From positions 1 to 11,629 of the forward strand of contig JBAZQI010000029.1 in assembly GCA_041645325.1 (NCBI GenBank): a stretch of DNA of 11,629 bases. The letters are read 5' to 3'. The notes beneath the pieces are model-generated. The model worked only from the letters and a program-made list of their open reading frames with translations. It was not told the DNA's origin and ran no database searches. Below are positions 1 through 7,335 of the stretch, piece by piece (within the stretch, counting starts at the first letter, position 1; each line of letters opens with the position of its first letter). A program made the position numbers and the translations under genes. The stretch is from JAFCCL01 sp041645325 (GTDB lineage Archaea; Iainarchaeota; Iainarchaeia; Iainarchaeales; GCA-2688035).

Positions 1-823
1 CCACCTTGAGATTGCTTCCGCTTGTCTTTATGACAAACTCACTGGCCTCTTCAACAACCAAAACTTTGTCAATTCCCCTGACACCATGAATCCTGCTGTT
101 CAAAAGCTTCAAAAAATTCTTCCTGATCCTCAGCAAAGGCTCCCTTACAGGGAAAACAAACTCGATGCTTTCCTTCCTCTGCCTTGTCTTCGCATTCTTC
201 ATGCTCTTCTTCAGCTTGTCAATCAACTCGGCCTCGTCAAGCCCGCGTTCCCTCACCTTTTCAGGCAAAAGCGAAACAATAACTTTCTTTGCCAAAAAGT
301 CTTCCTTCATTTCGCTCACATCGAAAAACCTCACATCAATAAGCGTCTTTGCAAACTTTTCCGCCTTTGCCTGGTCCTTGCAAAGCGGCTCAACAAGGTA
401 AATTGTCATAGTGGGGTACTTTGCCCTGCTTCTCCCGTCAACAATCTCTTCAACGCGCTGAATTCCGGAACCGACACTTACTTCAGCCGCACCGGCATAG
501 TGCTTTGTCCTGAGCGTCAACTGAGTGCCGGGTTCCCCAAGGCTCTGCGCGGCAATGATTCCAACCGCCTCGCCGGGCTCGGCCCTCAAGGTATCATACT
601 TTTCCTCAACATGCTTTGCAAACAAATCGGCCTTCTGCCTGCTCATCTTCCTTGCTTCCGCAACAAACGCAATCTGGTCCAAAACAGACTTGGGCAATGC
701 CAGGTCTTCCCAAGGCTCAACGGGCGCGGCTTCCCTTACCTTCTCCACATCGACCTTTTCCAAGGCTTCTTTTTCTTCAGCCGGCTTTTTTTCCACAACT
801 TTCCTTGCCTCTTCTTTCGCCAT
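1..823 (-). CDS. rpoA2: DNA-directed RNA polymerase subunit A'' (Rpo1C), 3' end cut by window edge
   Basis: This is the C-terminal part of the split largest RNA polymerase subunit; with A' it completes the catalytic centre and carries the trigger loop. The visible 274 codons start at ATG 823. Translation shows EPGEAVGIIAAQSLGEPGTQ at about residues 82-101 and the trigger-loop stretch LTLRTKHYAG at 102-111, with the catalytic-type His at residue 108. It then matches the family up to a SGSNLKV stretch at the left edge (usual length is near 380-400, so about 100 residues are missing). ATG 823 lies 11 bases after the rpoA' stop and has a purine-rich AAGGGG 6 bases upstream. The first 45 residues are a Lys/Glu/Ala-rich extension, longer and more charged than I expect for this subunit. 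The residue before the catalytic His is Lys107, where Phe is usual. The identification is secure. Confidence 0.96.
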   Translation of the reverse strand, partial: MAKEEARKVVEKKPAEEKEALEKVDVEKVREAAPVEPWEDLALPKSVLDQIAFVAEARKMSRQKADLFAKHVEEKYDTLRAEPGEAVGIIAAQSLGEPGTQLTLRTKHYAGAAEVSVGSGIQRVEEIVDGRSRAKYPTMTIYLVEPLCKDQAKAEKFAKTLIDVRFFDVSEMKEDFLAKKVIVSLLPEKVRERGLDEAELIDKLKKSMKNAKTRQRKESIEFVFPVREPLLRIRKNFLKLLNSRIHGVRGIDKVLVVEEASEFVIKTSGSNLKV

Positions 824-834
824 AACAAACCCCT

Positions 835-3447
835 TCATTCCTTCAGCGAATCCGCTTCCTGCTCAACATCAATGTTCTTTCCCTTAAGCGTCTTCTGCGG
901 GAAAACGCCGTCCTCACCGTAAGAAAACTGCACAAGGTCGGACGAAGCAGTCCTCACAGTGAAATCGTTGTTAACAACAAGGTCCTTCAGGCTGTTCGCA
1001 AGCCTCCTGTACAAATAGCCCGAAACCTTTGTTGAAACGCCTGTGTCAACCTCTCCCTGCCTTCCGCCCATGCTGTGGTAGAAATACTGCGCGGCATCCA
1101 TGCCATCCATGAAATTCGCGCTTATGAAGCCGCCGGCAAGCATGCCCACATCATTCTTCTCGTTGATTGTAATCAGCCTGTTGGTAAAGCCCCTCATAGG
1201 CCTTCCTTCCCTGACGTTCGCCTGGCCCCAAAAGCCCGAAATGTTCATCAGGTTGAGGCTGCTGCCCCTGCTTCCGCTCACAATCATAACCATCGTGTTA
1301 AGCTTAGGCTCCTTCCGCAGGATGGGCTCAAGCTTTTCCTTCATGATAAGGCCCTCAATTTTGCCCTTTGCCTCGCCACCAAGCTTCATCATGCCAATCT
1401 CAAAGCTCTCCTTAAGGCTCTTGCCAGGCAAGTGCTGCAATGTGCCCTTATGAAACTTTTCAGTAAGCGCCTTGCCTTTCTCAAACATCTCCTCAAGAGC
1501 CCTTTCCTTGGCCTTGATGATGCCATCGCTGACCTCATACTCGTCAACCCCGACAGTCATGCCCTTCTTTGTCAAAAGGTCGGCGACAACCCTGTTGACA
1601 TTGCTGTAAAAATCCTCAATAACCTCGCTTGGGTAATTCCTCGCCAAAGAGTCAATCAGCTTTCCGGAAACCTCGCCCAAACTCTGCTTGTCAACAACAC
1701 CGCACTCAAGGGCACCATTTTTTATCACCAGATAAGCATCATAAGGGCACTTTTCATTGGAGCAAGACTTGCACGGCATCGTCTTCTGAATAATCCTGCA
1801 CATGTTGGTCTTATACTCAAGGTTAAGGTCCTTTGGAAGCATCTGCGAAAAAATAAGCTTTCCGGAATAATTCTTTCCCCTGTCCGCCTTAGGCAGCTCT
1901 GTCAGGCCCATTTCAAAGAAATACCTCATGGTTTCTTCCCTGCTGAATTCCGTTGCCTTCATGGTAAGGACAAACGTTCCGCTAACGCCGTCTTCATCAA
2001 GAATAATCACAGGCGCACCAAACCTCGGGCTGATGACCTGGTCCCTTACATACATAAGCTCGCGCGCCTCGCCCTTTCCCTCCTCAGTCTGCGGCACATG
2101 AACGTTCATTTCATCCCCATCAAAGTCCGCATTGTAGGGCTTGCACACAACGGGATTAATCCTGAAAGTCTTGCCATCCATAATCCTTGCGGAATGGGCA
2201 AGCATGCTCAGCCTGTGCAGGCTCGGCTGCCTGTTAAACAGCACAATGTCGCCATCTCTTAACTTCCTTTCAATCCTGAAGCCAGTGTCAAGCTCTTCCG
2301 CAATCTCGGCCTTGTTTGTCTCATCAACCTTTTTCTTGGTCTCATCAGGCCTTATGACATAAACCGCCTCGTTTGTTTCCTTAACAAGTTTCTGCAGGTC
2401 CTTCTTGTTCCAATCCGTAACCCTTTCCGGAACGGTTAACTCGTCAGCTATTTTACGCGGAATGCCGACCTCGCTGATTTTAATGAAAGGGTCGGGCGTA
2501 ACAGTAGACCTTGCAGCAAAATTGACGCGCTTTCCGGTAAGGTTGTGCCTGAACCTTCCCTTTTTCCCCTTAAGGCGCTGCACAATTGTCCTCAACGCCC
2601 TGCCGCTCCTGTGCTTTGCCGGAGGAACCCCGGCAGTATTGTTGTCAAAGTAAGTTGTGACATGGTACTGCAGCAAATCCCACAAGTCCTCAATGATAAG
2701 CTGCGGCGCCCCGGCATCAATGTTATCCTTGAGCCTCATGTTAATCCTGATGATGTCAACAAGCTTGTGCGTCAGGTCATCCTCGCTCTTTATTCCGGAT
2801 TCAAGCGTAATGCTCGGCCTTATGGTAATCGGCGGAACAGCCAAAACCTTCATCACAAACCATTCAGGCTTCACAAGCTCGCTGTCATAGCCAAAAAGCG
2901 CCAGGTCCTGTTCGGTCATCTTTTCAATCCATTCCCTTATCTCCGTTGGGTAAATCCTTTCCTTGTTGAAATAAAAGTTTGTTGGCTTGTCAAGCAAAAT
3001 CTTGCCCTTTGTTGCCTTGCAGTGCGGGCACTTCTTCGCAAACTTTGCCTTTGACACAACCTTCTTTACAACCGACTCAACGCTCTCATCCTTCAAAAGC
3101 TTCCTGTACTTCTCAAGCCTGTCATCAGGCAAAGTAATCCTGCCACATTCCTTGCACGTGGCATGCATCAAAACCTCAAGGCGCCTTCCAAACTCGCTGT
3201 GCACGACAGGCCTCACAAGCTCAAGGCTGCCGAAGTGGCCCGGGCACTTCTTCATGCGCTGGCCACAGGTCTTGCACCTCAGGCCGGGATTTATAACCCC
3301 AAGATGCGGGTCCATGAGCCCGGACTCCATGGGATAGCCGTCCTTGTCATAAGTGTCAGGCGTCTTGACCTCCAAAGCGCTCATCTTCCTGACCATCTTT
3401 GGGCTCATCAGCCTGAAATCAATTGCCACAATCTTTTTCATCAGCAT
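835..3447 (-). CDS. rpoA1: DNA-directed RNA polymerase subunit A' (Rpo1N)
   Basis: This is the N-terminal part of the split largest subunit and holds the Mg-binding active site. The protein is 870 aa, normal for archaeal A'. Residues seen: clamp zinc site C58, C61, C68, H71 (CPGH); a second zinc site C98, C101, C140, C143; FNRQPSLHR at 404-412; and the metal loop NADFDGDEMN at 439-448 with D441, D443 and D445. The bridge-helix region lies near 794-816, and the subunit ends just after QFSYGEDG, the usual archaeal split point. A further Cys group (C550, C559, C562, C567) lies in the variable segment before DAYLVIKNG. ATG 3447 is preferred over ATG 3441 because GGAGGG lies 8 bases before it. The gene follows rpoB' by 51 bases and precedes rpoA'' by 11. 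The bridge helix departs from the usual sequence (see findings). Confidence 0.98.
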   Translation of the reverse strand: MLMKKIVAIDFRLMSPKMVRKMSALEVKTPDTYDKDGYPMESGLMDPHLGVINPGLRCKTCGQRMKKCPGHFGSLELVRPVVHSEFGRRLEVLMHATCKECGRITLPDDRLEKYRKLLKDESVESVVKKVVSKAKFAKKCPHCKATKGKILLDKPTNFYFNKERIYPTEIREWIEKMTEQDLALFGYDSELVKPEWFVMKVLAVPPITIRPSITLESGIKSEDDLTHKLVDIIRINMRLKDNIDAGAPQLIIEDLWDLLQYHVTTYFDNNTAGVPPAKHRSGRALRTIVQRLKGKKGRFRHNLTGKRVNFAARSTVTPDPFIKISEVGIPRKIADELTVPERVTDWNKKDLQKLVKETNEAVYVIRPDETKKKVDETNKAEIAEELDTGFRIERKLRDGDIVLFNRQPSLHRLSMLAHSARIMDGKTFRINPVVCKPYNADFDGDEMNVHVPQTEEGKGEARELMYVRDQVISPRFGAPVIILDEDGVSGTFVLTMKATEFSREETMRYFFEMGLTELPKADRGKNYSGKLIFSQMLPKDLNLEYKTNMCRIIQKTMPCKSCSNEKCPYDAYLVIKNGALECGVVDKQSLGEVSGKLIDSLARNYPSEVIEDFYSNVNRVVADLLTKKGMTVGVDEYEVSDGIIKAKERALEEMFEKGKALTEKFHKGTLQHLPGKSLKESFEIGMMKLGGEAKGKIEGLIMKEKLEPILRKEPKLNTMVMIVSGSRGSSLNLMNISGFWGQANVREGRPMRGFTNRLITINEKNDVGMLAGGFISANFMDGMDAAQYFYHSMGGRQGEVDTGVSTKVSGYLYRRLANSLKDLVVNNDFTVRTASSDLVQFSYGEDGVFPQKTLKGKNIDVEQEADSLKE

Positions 3448-3451
3448 GCTG

Positions 3452-3472
3452 GGAACCCTCCAACGCAGTTCC
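3452..3472 (-). promoter_or_regulatory. Small stem-loop around the rpoA' ribosome binding site
   Basis: In the 51-base spacer between rpoB' and rpoA', the RNA-sense strand has GGAAC and GTTCC arms (5 bp) around an 11-base loop. The loop contains most of the rpoA' Shine-Dalgarno sequence GGAGGG (3456-3461), which sits 8 bases before ATG 3447. The Shine-Dalgarno assignment is firm. The stem is short, so any role in controlling translation of rpoA' is inference. Confidence 0.4.
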
Positions 3473-3498
3473 TGTTGTTTGCTTTCACAGCCATAACA

Positions 3499-5331
3499 TC
3501 ACGCCTTGTCCCCGATTATAATCCTTGGGAAAACGCCCAATGCCTTGAGCTCATCAAGCATGAGCTTGAAGCCATAGCTCATTTCAACAGGGTAAACCCT
3601 GCTGCTGTCGCACAACGGGCAGTACTTCCTGTTCCTAATCTGGTCATGCACGCCTATTATCCCGCATTTCTCGCACACAAGCTCAACAACCCTGTCGCTG
3701 TCCTCAATGAACTTTTCCTGCAAAAGCATTGCGGCGCCGTGCCCGACCAGGGTTTCGCCTTCCATTTCACCAAATCTCAAGCCGCCTTCCTTTTCCTTTC
3801 CTTCAGTCGGCTGCCTTGTAAGAATCTGAACAGGACCCCTAGCCCTGGACTGCATCTTGTGCGCAACCATATGGAACAGGCGCCTGTAGGCAATCACGCC
3901 CATAAAAACCTGGCCCTCAATCCTCTCACCGGTAACCCCGTCATAAAAAGTTTCCTTGCCGTCTTTCCTGAATCCTGTATCGTTAAGCAGCCTTTCAAGC
4001 TCGCCCTTTCCCGTACTGTTAAAGGGCGTGCCATCGATTTCCTCGCCCCTAAGCGCGCTTACCTTGCCGCCAAGCATCTCAAGCAAGTGCCCAATCGTCA
4101 TTCTGCTTGGAATGCTGTGCGGATTGATTATCAAATCCGGCTTCACGCCGTCAACAGTAAAAGGCATGTCAGCTTCCGGCACAATCGCGCCTATGACGCC
4201 CTTCTGGCCGTGCCTGCTGCTGAACTTGTCCCCCACTTCAGGAAGCATTGTTGACCTGACCTTCACCTTTACAAGCCTGTTGCCGTCCTCGTTCTCGGTA
4301 AGCATTACCTTATCAACAAAGCCAGGCTTGCCCTTTCTCGTTGCCGCGCTGCTGTCCCTTCTCTTTTCCTTGACAACTCCGAACTCGCTCATTTCCTCCA
4401 AAAAGCGCGGCGGGCTTGTCCTCCCTATGACAATGTCCTTCTCGTCAACATAGCCCTCAAGGTTCACAATGCCATCCTCGCCAAGCTTTTTGTAAACATT
4501 CTCGCCCAAATAGCCCACGGTTTCATCGTTCGGAATCTCAAACTTGTCGCTCTGGCCGCCCGGATACCTCTGCTCAATAGCCTCATAAGTCCTGTAATAG
4601 CAGCTTCGCCCTACCCCCCTGTCAATCGCGGCCTGGTTTACGACATAGGCATCCAACGTGTTGAAAATCCTGTAAGGCAAAATTGCAACAACAAGGTTCT
4701 GGGTTTCCGGCCTCTTGTCAAGCTCAAGCATGTCCATGGTCCTGCTTTTCACCATGCTTTTCTGGGGATAATGCAGCAAATAGCTCTCGGTGTCAAAGCG
4801 CATGTTGTAGTTTATGCCGCCGATGCCAAGGCTCTGCTTGAACATTTTTGCGCCGTGCAAAGCCTTTCCGGCCATGTCATGCTGCAAATAAGGAATCATT
4901 GAGGTTATGACACTCAGAATCCCGATGGGATTGAGCTCCATGTGCGTATGCTCTTTCCCCAAATGCTGTTCGTCAATCGCAATCTGCGCATTTTCTTCCT
5001 CTTCAGGGTCAAGGTACTCTATAAGGCCTTCCTTCACAAGGTCCTCCCAATGCATCTTGCCTTCGGCAACAAGCTTCAGCTGTTCCTCTGTAATTATAGG
5101 CTTGCCGTTCTCCACCACAACAAGCGGCCTTTGGACCCGGCCTGCATCGGTGTTGATGTAGAGCTCATTCGTGTCCTCATGGTAGGCAATGTTCACCTGC
5201 GGATTAATCTTGTTGCCCCTTCTTGTCCTGATGAGGTCCTGCGTGAGCTTGTCAGGCTGGTCATGGAAGCCGATCAGCCTTCCATTGATGTAAACCTTTG
5301 CAATCTTGCTTCTTGTAACCATAAAAATCAC
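3499..5331 (-). CDS. rpoB1: DNA-directed RNA polymerase subunit B' (Rpo2C)
   Basis: This is the C-terminal part of the second-largest RNA polymerase subunit. The open frame is 610 aa from GTG 5331. Residues seen: VKSRTMDMLELDKRP at 194-208; GDKFSSRHGQKGV at 367-379, the Lys/Arg/His-rich segment of the hybrid-binding region near the active site; INPHSIPSRMTIGHLLE at 402-418; RQPTEGKEKEGGLRFGEME at 506-524; and a zinc site C553, C556, C571, C574 in the C-terminal clamp/anchor region. GTG 5331 overlaps the rpoB'' stop by 4 bases (GTGA) with GAGG 5 bases upstream. ATG 5322 is an equally reasonable start 5 bases after that stop and would give 607 aa. Either way translation is probably coupled to rpoB''. 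The identification is secure; only the start is open. Confidence 0.97.
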   Translation of the reverse strand: MIFMVTRSKIAKVYINGRLIGFHDQPDKLTQDLIRTRRGNKINPQVNIAYHEDTNELYINTDAGRVQRPLVVVENGKPIITEEQLKLVAEGKMHWEDLVKEGLIEYLDPEEEENAQIAIDEQHLGKEHTHMELNPIGILSVITSMIPYLQHDMAGKALHGAKMFKQSLGIGGINYNMRFDTESYLLHYPQKSMVKSRTMDMLELDKRPETQNLVVAILPYRIFNTLDAYVVNQAAIDRGVGRSCYYRTYEAIEQRYPGGQSDKFEIPNDETVGYLGENVYKKLGEDGIVNLEGYVDEKDIVIGRTSPPRFLEEMSEFGVVKEKRRDSSAATRKGKPGFVDKVMLTENEDGNRLVKVKVRSTMLPEVGDKFSSRHGQKGVIGAIVPEADMPFTVDGVKPDLIINPHSIPSRMTIGHLLEMLGGKVSALRGEEIDGTPFNSTGKGELERLLNDTGFRKDGKETFYDGVTGERIEGQVFMGVIAYRRLFHMVAHKMQSRARGPVQILTRQPTEGKEKEGGLRFGEMEGETLVGHGAAMLLQEKFIEDSDRVVELVCEKCGIIGVHDQIRNRKYCPLCDSSRVYPVEMSYGFKLMLDELKALGVFPRIIIGDKA

Positions 5332-6794
5332 AGCTTCCTCATCTTTACGCCCTTCTTATGCAGCAATTCCTCTATGGGCGCCTCATCGCATTCAGTCGTA
5401 ACCTCTGCCATCAGAGCAAGGTTTTTCACAAGGCCGCACTGCGGGCCGTCAGGCGTTTCAACCGGGCAAAGCCTTCCCCAATGCGTTCCATGCACGTCCC
5501 TTGCCTCATACAACTCGCGATTCTTGTTCAACGGGCTTTTGACCTTCCTCAAATCGGTCAAAGGGCTCAAATAATTCACCCTGTCCATGAACTTGCTCAC
5601 GCCGGTTGCCCTGCCAATCCAGTTTCCGGTTGACATCGCAAACCTGATTCTTTCGCTTACGGCGCCCGGCCTCACAACAGTGCTGATGTTGAGCTTTCTC
5701 CTTCTCGTGACCGTCCTGTCAATCTGGAACTTCAAATCCTTTATGAAGTACTTGAAACTGTACCTGAACAGGTGCTCCATGAGCTTTCCGGACAATTCAA
5801 GGCGCTTGTTGCTGTAATGGTCCTTGTCATCATCTGAACGCAGGCCATAAGCCCTTTCAACGGCCTTGGTTGCCATCATTGTCAAATAGTAAGCCTTGGC
5901 AAGCCTGTCCTCCTTCTTCTGGCCAATGTGCGGCAAAAGGAAAGCGTCAATGACCTCCTGTGCCCTCCTCAGCCTGTAATCAATAACCTGGCCTGGCGCA
6001 ACAAACTTTCCAAGCCTGTCCAAAGCCTCTTCCTCAGTCTTGACAAAAGTGTTCTGCCAGTTCAAAAGAATGTCGTTCTCAATCTCCTTCTCATCAGGAA
6101 ACGCATCCTTAAACTCCTTCAGGCTCTTCAGGCCCAATGCCTTCAGCACCACGAAAAGCTTCAGCTTCTTCGGCGAAGAAGGAAAAGTAACATTCAGCAT
6201 TCCATCCGGCTTCCTTGAAACCCTGACCCTGCCCTTGAAAGCGCCCTTTGTCGAAATGACCTCTGCATCAACCCCCTTAAGCCCCTCGCTTATCAGCACC
6301 CTGTCGCTTGCAAGAACCTCCTGCGTCATCAAAACCTTTTCGCTTCCATTTATAATAAAATATCCGCCTGTATCCAAAGGGTCCTCGCCCAAATCAATCA
6401 GCTCCTGCTCGCTTTTTCCCTTGAGCCAACAAAGCTTTGACTTAACCATAATCGGCAACTCGCCGATGTAAGCGCGCCTGATGTCCTGTTCAACATCGCG
6501 CCTAAGCATCCTCATAGTGAGGAAAATAGGCCCTGCATAAGACCTGTTCCTCACCCTTGCCTCCATTGGATAAAACTCGCTTCTCGGGCTTCCGTCGGCC
6601 TCAACAATCTTGGGCTTCAAAATCTCTATGTCACTTAACTCAATCTTTACCTCTTCAATCTTCGGGACAATCTCATCGCTTTCCTCAACAATTTCAGGCA
6701 ATTTTTTTTCAATAAACTGGTCAAAGCTGTCAATCTCCATCTGGGCAAAATTCCTGTCCCTGAAATAGGCGTTAATAAGCTCCCAATTGCTCAT
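5328..6794 (-). CDS. rpoB2: DNA-directed RNA polymerase subunit B'' (Rpo2N)
   Basis: This is the N-terminal part of the split second-largest subunit (protrusion, lobe and fork regions). The protein is 488 aa, within the usual range for B''. Segments seen: SFDQFIEKKLPEIV near 23-36; PMEARVRNRSYAGPIF at 76-91; GGYFIINGSEKVLMTQE at 143-159; the fork-region stretch HGTHWGRLCPVETPDG at 435-450; and CGLVKNLALMAEV at 453-465. The subunit ends shortly after this, the normal archaeal B''/B' split. The ATG follows the rpoH TGA with no spacer. A strong AGGAGGG (6803-6809), made from the last rpoH codons, lies 8 bases upstream, so the start is firm and coupled to rpoH. Small departures from consensus are PDGPQ where PEGPN is common. 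Confidence 0.97.
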   Translation of the reverse strand: MSNWELINAYFRDRNFAQMEIDSFDQFIEKKLPEIVEESDEIVPKIEEVKIELSDIEILKPKIVEADGSPRSEFYPMEARVRNRSYAGPIFLTMRMLRRDVEQDIRRAYIGELPIMVKSKLCWLKGKSEQELIDLGEDPLDTGGYFIINGSEKVLMTQEVLASDRVLISEGLKGVDAEVISTKGAFKGRVRVSRKPDGMLNVTFPSSPKKLKLFVVLKALGLKSLKEFKDAFPDEKEIENDILLNWQNTFVKTEEEALDRLGKFVAPGQVIDYRLRRAQEVIDAFLLPHIGQKKEDRLAKAYYLTMMATKAVERAYGLRSDDDKDHYSNKRLELSGKLMEHLFRYSFKYFIKDLKFQIDRTVTRRRKLNISTVVRPGAVSERIRFAMSTGNWIGRATGVSKFMDRVNYLSPLTDLRKVKSPLNKNRELYEARDVHGTHWGRLCPVETPDGPQCGLVKNLALMAEVTTECDEAPIEELLHKKGVKMRKL

Positions 6795-7037
6795 TCAGGC
6801 AACCCTCCTGTAATAAACAGTCTTTCCAGCAGTAGGGCTGTTCCTGACAATCTTGACAATGTCGTTCTTCTCCGCAGCCAAATCGGTTATTGCGGCATCT
6901 TCCTTTGAAATCTTCGGAAGCTGGCCCAAAGTCAAATTGTATTTCTTAAGCAGCTCGGCGGCCTGTTCCTTTGAAAGAAGCATATGCTTGGGAACCAGAA
7001 AATGCTCAAAGGGGATAACCTCGGTTTTTGCCAACAA
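6795..7037 (-). CDS. rpoH: DNA-directed RNA polymerase subunit H (Rpo5), TTG start
   Basis: This is the small archaeal/eukaryotic-type polymerase subunit (homologue of the C-terminal domain of Rpb5), part of the jaw. The protein matches the family along its length: FLVPKHMLLSKEQAAELLKK near the start, LPKISKEDAA in the middle, and the C-terminal core DIVKIVRNSPTAGKTVYYR. No ATG is available: an in-frame stop lies at 7056-7058, and the possible starts are TTG at 7043, 7037 and 7034. GGAGG (7045-7049) is only 1 base from the first TTG, 7 bases from TTG 7037 and 10 from TTG 7034. I choose 7037 (80 aa); 7034 (79 aa) is the alternative. It is the first gene of the polymerase operon. The function is secure; the exact start is likely but not proven. 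Confidence 0.93.
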   Translation of the reverse strand: MLAKTEVIPFEHFLVPKHMLLSKEQAAELLKKYNLTLGQLPKISKEDAAITDLAAEKNDIVKIVRNSPTAGKTVYYRRVA

Positions 7038-7122
7038 GCTCAAGCCTCCAAGTACTCAAGGCAAATCTTTCGGCAGGGCATGCTCCAGGCTCAATCCACG
7101 CAAACGCGGGGTTTTAGCTTTT

Positions 7123-7260
7123 AGATGGCACCAATTTTAAACAATTCCTCACGCTCAAGCCGAAAAATCGCTGATTAAAAATATAATCTATTAATTTAGA
7201 AACAGAAAGCAATTTAAACCTTGCCTTAGCCGCCACTGCCGGCTGGTCAGGGTGCCATCT
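7123..7260. repeat. Perfect 10-bp inverted repeat flanking the rpo promoter block
   Basis: AGATGGCACC at 7123-7132 and its exact reverse complement GGTGCCATCT at 7251-7260 enclose 118 bases that include the AT-rich block. The right arm overlaps the stem of the hairpin at 7252-7287, so the two structures compete for it. I see no target-site duplication next to the arms and no coding sequence between them. Confidence 0.6.
7133..7221 (-). promoter_or_regulatory. AT-rich promoter region for the RNA polymerase operon
   Basis: The spacer upstream of rpoH changes from GC-rich to strongly AT-rich here. On the minus strand it holds three TATA-like stretches: GGTTTAAATT (7211-7220), TTATATTTTT (7177-7186) and GTTTAAAATT (7133-7142). 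Archaeal TATA boxes lie about 25 bases before the transcript start, so the nearest candidate would give an rpoH leader of about 70 bases and the farthest about 150. I cannot tell which is used. The block must contain the operon promoter unless the operon is read through from the upstream reductase gene. Confidence 0.45.
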
Positions 7261-7287
7261 TCGCGCCTTTGCGGCGCTCGATGCCAC
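7252..7287 (-). other. Strong stem-loop downstream of the reductase gene, upstream of rpoH
   Basis: The minus-strand sequence folds as a lower stem GTGGCATC/GATGGCAC (7 of 8 pairs, one G-G mismatch), an internal loop GA/GAA, an upper stem GCGCC/GGCGC and a GCAAA loop. It lies 48 bases past the reductase stop and before the AT-rich promoter block. It could be a 3'-end structure of the reductase transcript, a processing site, or part of a small RNA. No T-run follows it on this strand, so a classical terminator is unlikely. Confidence 0.55.
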
Positions 7288-7335
7288 AGGCTCGCTGTTG
7301 CTCGCCTTTTTACGCCACTGTTTCCCTTCCAACCC

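Noticed and set aside
1075..2262. Long plus-strand open frame (395 codons) opposite rpoA'
   Set aside because: It is wholly antisense to a clear rpoA' with conserved active-site motifs. Long antisense frames are common opposite genes of this codon usage. The same holds for 3163-4254 opposite rpoA'/rpoB'.
5320..5331. Frameshift or fusion between rpoB'' and rpoB'
   Set aside because: The junction lies at the usual archaeal B''/B' split and both genes have complete conserved ends. The overlap is ordinary translational coupling, not a broken gene.
7123..7260. Miniature transposable element with 10-bp terminal inverted repeats
   Set aside because: There is no target-site duplication next to the arms, and the arms do not extend beyond 10 bp. 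The idea is kept only as an alternative in the findings.
7114..7332. Minus-strand open frame of 72 codons between the reductase and rpoH
   Set aside because: It starts at TTG without a clear ribosome binding site, has a low-complexity Ala/Lys/Arg-rich sequence with no family I recognise, and runs across the AT-rich promoter block. The hairpin and inverted repeat explain the sequence better.
7044..7335. Possible tRNA or C/D-box RNA in the spacer before rpoH
   Set aside because: I could not form a cloverleaf with a T-arm, and found no convincing C and D boxes. Only the hairpin and inverted repeat are supported.
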